A stretch of DNA of 64,000 bases from Anaerolineaceae bacterium UBA6105 (GTDB lineage: Bacteria; Chloroflexota; Anaerolineae; Anaerolineales; Anaerolineaceae), in assembly GCA_002423495.1 (NCBI GenBank), contig DIWN01000041.1:4530-68529 (forward strand), written 5' to 3'. The position numbers and the translations under genes are program-made. The notes under the pieces were generated by a model, which was not told the DNA's origin, ran no database searches, and worked only from the letters and a program-made list of their open reading frames with translations. Below are positions 63,711-64,000 of this stretch, one piece after another (positions within the stretch are counted from its first letter, which is position 1; each line of letters opens with the position of its first letter).

Positions 63711-63736
63711 AACCAGCAGCTATTTCTGTGCTGGTC
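63711..63736 (+). terminator. Weak hairpin after the small membrane gene
   Basis: ACCAGCA and TGCTGGT flank a loop of about 10 nt just behind the stop. A stronger terminator follows. Confidence 0.4.
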
Positions 63737-63750
63737 CTTATCGTTTGACA

Positions 63751-63780
63751 AAAACAGCAGCTTGCAGCTGCTGTTTTTTT
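63751..63780 (+). terminator. Intrinsic terminator
   Basis: AAAACAGCAGC (63751-63761) and GCTGCTGTTTT (63767-63777) form a perfect stem with a 5-nt loop and a T-run of seven at the end. Confidence 0.85.
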
Positions 63781-64000
63781 CTTTCGTCTTTCCGGAAATT
63801 ACATGTCTAATGAAGATATGTGATTAAGACGAAAATCGCCGATGGTATTCGGACAAATTCACGTAGGTTGGACGAAGTACCGGCGAAGCTGTGTAATGAG
63901 ACCGCCAGCAAAGGATCTGGTGGATTTACTAATTAAGATTCTTCACTTCATTCAGAATGACAGACAGCTGTCGCGGGCTCACTCCGACAAAAAGACACCT
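63781..64000. repeat. Dispersed repeats at the right end
   Basis: No gene is visible. 63863-63906 is an inverted copy of 3573-3616 (41 of 44 bases match) and 63972-63988 is an exact inverted copy of 3528-3544. Between them, near 63939-63958, is a degraded relative of the repeat at 28805-28950. Confidence 0.65.

Overview
The window is a 64 kb chromosomal piece of a free-living, probably anaerobic, protein- and peptide-degrading bacterium. Several traits together point to Chloroflexota, class Anaerolineae: a glycyl-tRNA synthetase with alpha and beta subunits fused in one chain, many lipoproteins with a Thr/Pro-rich linker behind the lipobox Cys, a secreted protease ending in a YLPLILK tail, genes for electron-transfer flavoprotein next to a GlcD-type oxidase, and intergenic gaps filled with short dispersed repeats. 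This assignment is an inference from gene content; no rRNA gene is present.

Layout. 1-682: non-coding repeats. 683-3265: clpB. 3266-8620: a SUMF1-fold lipoprotein and a secreted subtilisin-like protease, with repeat-filled gaps and one MITE. 8622-12692: a MacA/MacB-like efflux operon (adaptor, ATPase, permease, lipoprotein), flanked on both sides by the same repeat family. 13241-15253: degenerate metallo-beta-lactamase fold protein, small hypothetical, mutY. 15472-16553: PTS EIIA-man-like protein and upp on the minus strand. 16753-20914: NYN nuclease, PIG-L deacetylase, CapA-like lipoprotein, MerR/B12-fold regulator. 21056-28528 (minus): fused glyQS, then glmU-corC-cdd-recO. 28635-28705: tRNA-Gln. 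29002-36944 (minus): a complete oligopeptide ABC transporter (oppABCDF-like) behind a consensus promoter. 37019-45079 (minus): membrane proteins, rnz, maf, a penicillin-binding protein, rsgA, a second family-5 binding lipoprotein. 45205-47801 (plus): a candidate structured RNA ending in a strong hairpin, recX, rny. 48165-49828: an A+T-rich two-gene island that I read as a DarT-type ADP-ribosyltransferase toxin and its NADAR-fold antitoxin. 49952-54330 (minus): an ABC-2 exporter, a metallo-hydrolase, an M24 peptidase. 54506-59757 (minus): three tandem M42 aminopeptidases with a binding lipoprotein and two small membrane proteins. 59849-63074 (minus): etfB-etfA-glcD. 63370-63699: a small membrane protein.

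How the genes fit together. The secreted S8 protease, the oligopeptide importer, the M24 peptidase and the three M42 aminopeptidases form a plausible chain from extracellular protein to amino acids. EtfAB with the GlcD-type flavoprotein suggests 2-hydroxyacid (for example lactate) oxidation coupled to ETF.

The most interesting signals are: (1) the DarT/NADAR pair, in which the toxin carries an N-terminal hydrophobic segment and a long linker; (2) an unassigned structured transcript of about 365 nt directly upstream of recX; (3) a roughly 270-residue extracytoplasmic insertion in the OppC-like permease; (4) a B12-type regulator and an MBL-fold protein that have lost expected ligand residues; (5) several families of palindromic dispersed repeats.
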